Source: Pseudomonadota bacterium (GTDB lineage: Bacteria; Pseudomonadota; Gammaproteobacteria; Xanthomonadales; Xanthomonadaceae). From it: 5,492 nucleotides of DNA. The notes beneath the pieces are model-generated. The model saw only the letters and a program-made list of their open reading frames with translations. It was not told where the DNA came from and ran no database searches. The DNA lies in NCBI GenBank assembly GCA_023391775.1, contig JAEWAG010000193.1:1-5492 (forward strand), read 5' to 3'. Shown one piece after another: positions 1 through 5,492 of this stretch (positions are counted from its first letter, which is position 1; each line of letters starts with the position of its first letter). The translations under genes and the position numbers were made by a program.

Positions 1-1
1 G

Positions 2-619
2 GCCCAGCCGGTATCCGCCGCCGCGCGGCGCGAGCCGCAGCTGGGTGACGAGCCGGCCGCCGGTGCCGACGACGTGGCCGCCGGCGCCACCGAAGCCAGC
101 CAGCCGGAGCTGGGACTCGAGGAGCCCGCGGGCACGGGCAGCACCCTGGGCCGGCGCGAGATCCAGGACTTCGACTAGATCGTCTCGCTGTACGTGGCCG
201 CCCGCGCCGGCAGCACCCTGCGCGGCGAGGACATCGTGGTGGCGGCAGAGAAGACCGGCATGGTCTTCGGCCACATGAACGTGTTCCACCGCCTGCTGGA
301 AGGCCACCCCGAGCGCGGCCCGGTGTTCAGCATGGCCAGCATCATCAAGCCCGGCAGCTTCGACATGGCCACCATCCGCGAACTGGAAACCCCGGCCATC
401 GCGTTCTTCCTGACCCTGCCGGCGCCGGGCCCGGCGCTGGACGCCTGGGAAAAGATGCTGCCCACCGTGCAGCGCATGGCCGAGCTGCTGGACGGGGTGG
501 TCCTGGACGACAGCCGCAACGCCCTGGGCCGCCAGCGCATCGCCCATATCCGCGACGACCTGCGCGCCTACGACCGCCAGCACGAGGCGCCGCCGCTGAC
601 CAAGGCCCCGCGCTGGTAA
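2..619 (+). pseudogene. zipA: Cell division protein ZipA, 3' part, interrupted by in-frame TAG
   Basis: ZipA is an inner-membrane-anchored division protein whose C-terminal domain binds the FtsZ C-terminal tail and tethers the Z-ring. The N-terminal membrane anchor lies upstream of the window. Positions 2-175 encode 58 codons of a low-complexity Ala/Glu/Gly/Pro linker ending in REIQDFD, typical of ZipA. After a TAG at 176-178 the same frame continues for 146 codons and encodes the complete FtsZ-binding domain, with IVSLYVAARAG, GMVFGHMNVFHR, FSMASIIKPGSFD and GVVLDDSRNAL as landmarks, ending at TAA 617-619. Frame and codon bias are the same on both sides, so this is a point nonsense change and not a frameshift. 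The only nearby restart, GTG at 194, has no Shine-Dalgarno sequence and would lack the first beta strand and the membrane anchor. It may be a true amber mutation, a base-call error or a suppressed codon; ZipA is essential in E. coli, so an error or suppression is plausible. Family assignment is firm; gene status is uncertain. Confidence 0.85.
176..178 (+). other. In-frame amber codon in zipA
   Basis: The TAG stands between the codons for FD and IVSLYV, at the start of the first beta strand of the ZipA C-terminal domain. Homologues, as I recall them, have a charged residue here (FDKIV-like), so a single AAG-to-TAG change would explain it; CAG or GAG ancestors are also one step away. TAG is used as the ordinary terminator of the gene ending at 5253, so general reassignment of TAG is unlikely. 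Confidence 0.85.
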
Positions 620-638
620 GCGGCGCGGCGCGTCCACC

Positions 639-4473
<3,835 letters not shown>

Positions 4474-4513
4474 ATGATTCCGGTGTCCCGTTCACCGCCT
4501 ATTGCAGGCGGCC

Positions 4514-4545
4514 GGTCAGAATCCGGGCCAGGATTGAACAGGGGG
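4514..4545 (+). promoter_or_regulatory. Possible -10 element and Shine-Dalgarno for the DUF3011 gene
   Basis: The 81 bases between the epmA stop and ATG 4555 hold GGTCAGAAT (4514-4522), with CAGAAT a four of six match to a -10 box, and a purine run AGGGGG (4540-4545) ending nine bases before the ATG. A start site near 4529 would place this Shine-Dalgarno in a short leader. TTCACC at 4491-4496 resembles a -35 box but the 20-base spacing is too long. The purine run decides in favour of ATG 4555 over ATG 4474. Confidence 0.4.
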
Positions 4546-4554
4546 CCGACTCGA

Positions 4555-5253
4555 ATGCTGCAACGGAGCCACGTCCGTCGGCTGTGCGCGCTGCTCGCTG
4601 CGGGCGTGGCAGCTGCGGGCATGCCCGCGCTGGCCGAGCCGTCGGCCGCGCCGGTGCAGGTGCGCTGCGAATCGCAGGACGCGCGTCGCGTGCATTGCCC
4701 GATGGATGTCTCGCGCGGGGTGCTCCTGGTGCGGCAGCTGTCGGAGAACGCCTGCATCCGCGAGTCGGACTGGGGCGTGGATGCGCATGGGGTCTGGGTC
4801 GCCCGTGGTTGCCGCGCCGATTTCCGCGCTCCCCCTCCGGTCGATTCGGTGACGCGACGCGTGGTCCGCTGCGAGGCACGCAGCACCCGGGTGGAAAGCT
4901 GCGCGGTGATGCTGCGCGGCGCCCCGGTGCGGCTGCTGCGCGAACTGTCGCGTGCACCGTGCCGGCGGGGCGAGAGCTGGGACGTGGGCCGCAACGAGAT
5001 CCGCGTCTCGCGCGGCTGCAAGGCCGAGTTCGAGATCGGCGATGCCGATGGTGGCTTCCCGGCCGGACCGCGCCTGCTGGTATGCGAATCGCGCGATCGC
5101 AAGCGCCGCAGCTGTGGCATCGGCGTGGGGCAGGGCGTGACGCTGGTCAAGCAGCTGTCCGGCTCGCCGTGCGAGGAGGGCCGTAGCTGGGGTTGGGACG
5201 CCGAACGGGTCTGGGTGGCGGATGGATGCCGCGCCCATTTCGCGGTGGAGTAG
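4555..5253 (+). CDS. Secreted DUF3011 protein with three Cys-rich repeats
   Basis: The 232-residue product has a signal peptide: basic start (MLQRSHVRR), hydrophobic core LCALLAAGVAAAG and a likely cleavage after PALA at residue 27, so it is probably periplasmic or secreted. The mature part is three ~60-residue repeats (about 34-92, 101-161, 172-231), each of form VxCES, Cys, V-L-V-R-Q-L-S, Cys, SWG, VWV, GCRAxF. Cysteines fall at 38/48/67/86, 106/116/136/155 and 177/187/206/225, the right number for two disulfides per repeat. This matches DUF3011 proteins common in xanthomonads; no molecular function is established that I know of. There are no enzyme motifs or membrane helices after the signal. 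The frame is open from ATG 4474, directly after the epmA stop, but the signal peptide and AGGGGG at 4540-4545 favour 4555. Repeat 2 is the most divergent (CEA for CES; no VWV tryptophan). The TAG stop is 23 bases before mtnA. A lectin-like or envelope-binding role is only a guess. Confidence 0.88.
   Translation: MLQRSHVRRLCALLAAGVAAAGMPALAEPSAAPVQVRCESQDARRVHCPMDVSRGVLLVRQLSENACIRESDWGVDAHGVWVARGCRADFRAPPPVDSVTRRVVRCEARSTRVESCAVMLRGAPVRLLRELSRAPCRRGESWDVGRNEIRVSRGCKAEFEIGDADGGFPAGPRLLVCESRDRKRRSCGIGVGQGVTLVKQLSGSPCEEGRSWGWDAERVWVADGCRAHFAVE
4654..5247 (+). repeat. Three tandem DUF3011 repeat units
   Basis: Units lie at about 4654-4830, 4855-5037 and 5068-5247. Cysteine spacings within units are 10-19-19, 10-20-19 and 10-19-19 residues, and unit spacing is 68 and 71 residues. 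The repeat is clear in protein but diverged in DNA, so it is an old duplication rather than a recent expansion. Confidence 0.85.
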
Positions 5254-5256
5254 CCA

Positions 5257-5276
5257 CGCGCCGGTAGAATGGCGCG
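5257..5276 (+). promoter_or_regulatory. -10 box of mtnA framed by an inverted repeat
   Basis: TAGAAT at 5265-5270 matches five of six -10 consensus bases. It sits in an eight-base spacer between CGCGCC (5257-5262) and its exact reverse complement GGCGCG (5271-5276), and the mtnA ATG follows at 5277. Transcription about seven bases after the box would start at or next to the A of ATG, predicting a leaderless mRNA. No clear -35 box is seen. The inverted repeat could be an operator, or chance in GC-rich DNA; it has no following T-run, so it is not an intrinsic terminator. Confidence 0.5.
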
Positions 5277-5492
5277 ATGGATACCGCCTTCGACTTCGAC
5301 CGTTACGACCACATCCGCCCGATCCTGTGGACCGGCGAGGCCCTCGAACTCCTCGACCAGCGCAAGCTTCCCTTCGCCGTTGAGCACGTCGCCTGCCACG
5401 ACAGCGACGAGGTCGCCCAGGCGATCCGTGACCTGGCCGTACGCGGGGCGCCGGCCATCGGCATTGCCGCGGCCTGGGGCGTGGTGCTGGCG
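5277..5492 (+). CDS. mtnA: S-methyl-5-thioribose-1-phosphate isomerase MtnA, N-terminal part
   Basis: MtnA converts 5-methylthioribose-1-phosphate to 5-methylthioribulose-1-phosphate in the methionine salvage pathway, recycling the methylthioadenosine left by polyamine synthesis. Only the first 72 codons are present and the frame runs open through the window end. Diagnostic segments are [21 protein letters not shown] (split here as HIRPILW at 12-18 and LLDQRKLP at 25-32) and [15 protein letters not shown] (54-68), whose RGAPAIG is the family's substrate-phosphate-binding signature. The protein belongs to the aIF2B/MtnA superfamily; the LLDQRKLP opening and the RGAPAIG motif favour MtnA over an eIF2B-like ribose-1,5-bisphosphate isomerase. 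ATG 5277 is the only sensible start: it follows the upstream stop by 23 bases, has no Shine-Dalgarno, and lies just after a TAGAAT box. The other salvage genes are not in the window. Confidence 0.93.
   Translation, partial: MDTAFDFDRYDHIRPILWTGEALELLDQRKLPFAVEHVACHDSDEVAQAIRDLAVRGAPAIGIAAAWGVVLA

Noticed and set aside
4474..4554. DUF3011 protein starting at ATG 4474 directly after the epmA stop
   Set aside because: The extra 27 residues precede and would bury a good signal peptide, and a Shine-Dalgarno-like AGGGGG and a -10-like box lie inside this stretch.

Overview
The window is a very GC-rich stretch in which every supported gene lies on the + strand, tightly packed, with strong G/C preference at third codon positions. 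Gene content and protein style (a long LigA, an MtnA N-terminus of the type found in xanthomonads, a DUF3011 secreted protein, zipA close to ligA) point to a gammaproteobacterium of the Xanthomonadaceae/Lysobacteraceae (Xanthomonas, Stenotrophomonas, Lysobacter, Luteimonas and relatives). That assignment rests on recalled family resemblance and synteny, not on a search.

Layout, left to right: (1) the 3' part of zipA, whose FtsZ-binding domain is intact but is separated from the upstream linker by an in-frame TAG at 176-178; (2) a complete FosX-type fosfomycin epoxide hydrolase of the VOC superfamily at 639-1055; (3) a 95-base gap holding a probable promoter; (4) ligA, the NAD+-dependent DNA ligase, at 1151-3499, with an extra and apparently duplicated helix-hairpin-helix-like module; (5) epmA, the EF-P lysine ligase, overlapping the ligA stop by four bases (ATGA); (6) a secreted triple-repeat DUF3011 protein with twelve regularly spaced cysteines at 4555-5253; (7) the first 72 codons of mtnA (methionine salvage), whose start codon sits where transcription from a TAGAAT -10 box would begin.

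Most of these are housekeeping functions: division-ring anchoring, Okazaki fragment and repair ligation, EF-P modification for polyproline translation, and methionine salvage. ligA and epmA look like one transcriptional and translational unit. The DUF3011 gene and mtnA each have their own weak -10-like element of similar form (GGT followed by AGAAT or a variant).

The window is mostly an ordinary chromosomal core region and I see no mobile element, CRISPR array, RNA gene or multi-gene novel system. The points worth a second look are the amber codon in zipA, the fosX-like gene between two core genes, the internal duplication in LigA, the three-repeat cysteine protein and the predicted leaderless mtnA mRNA.
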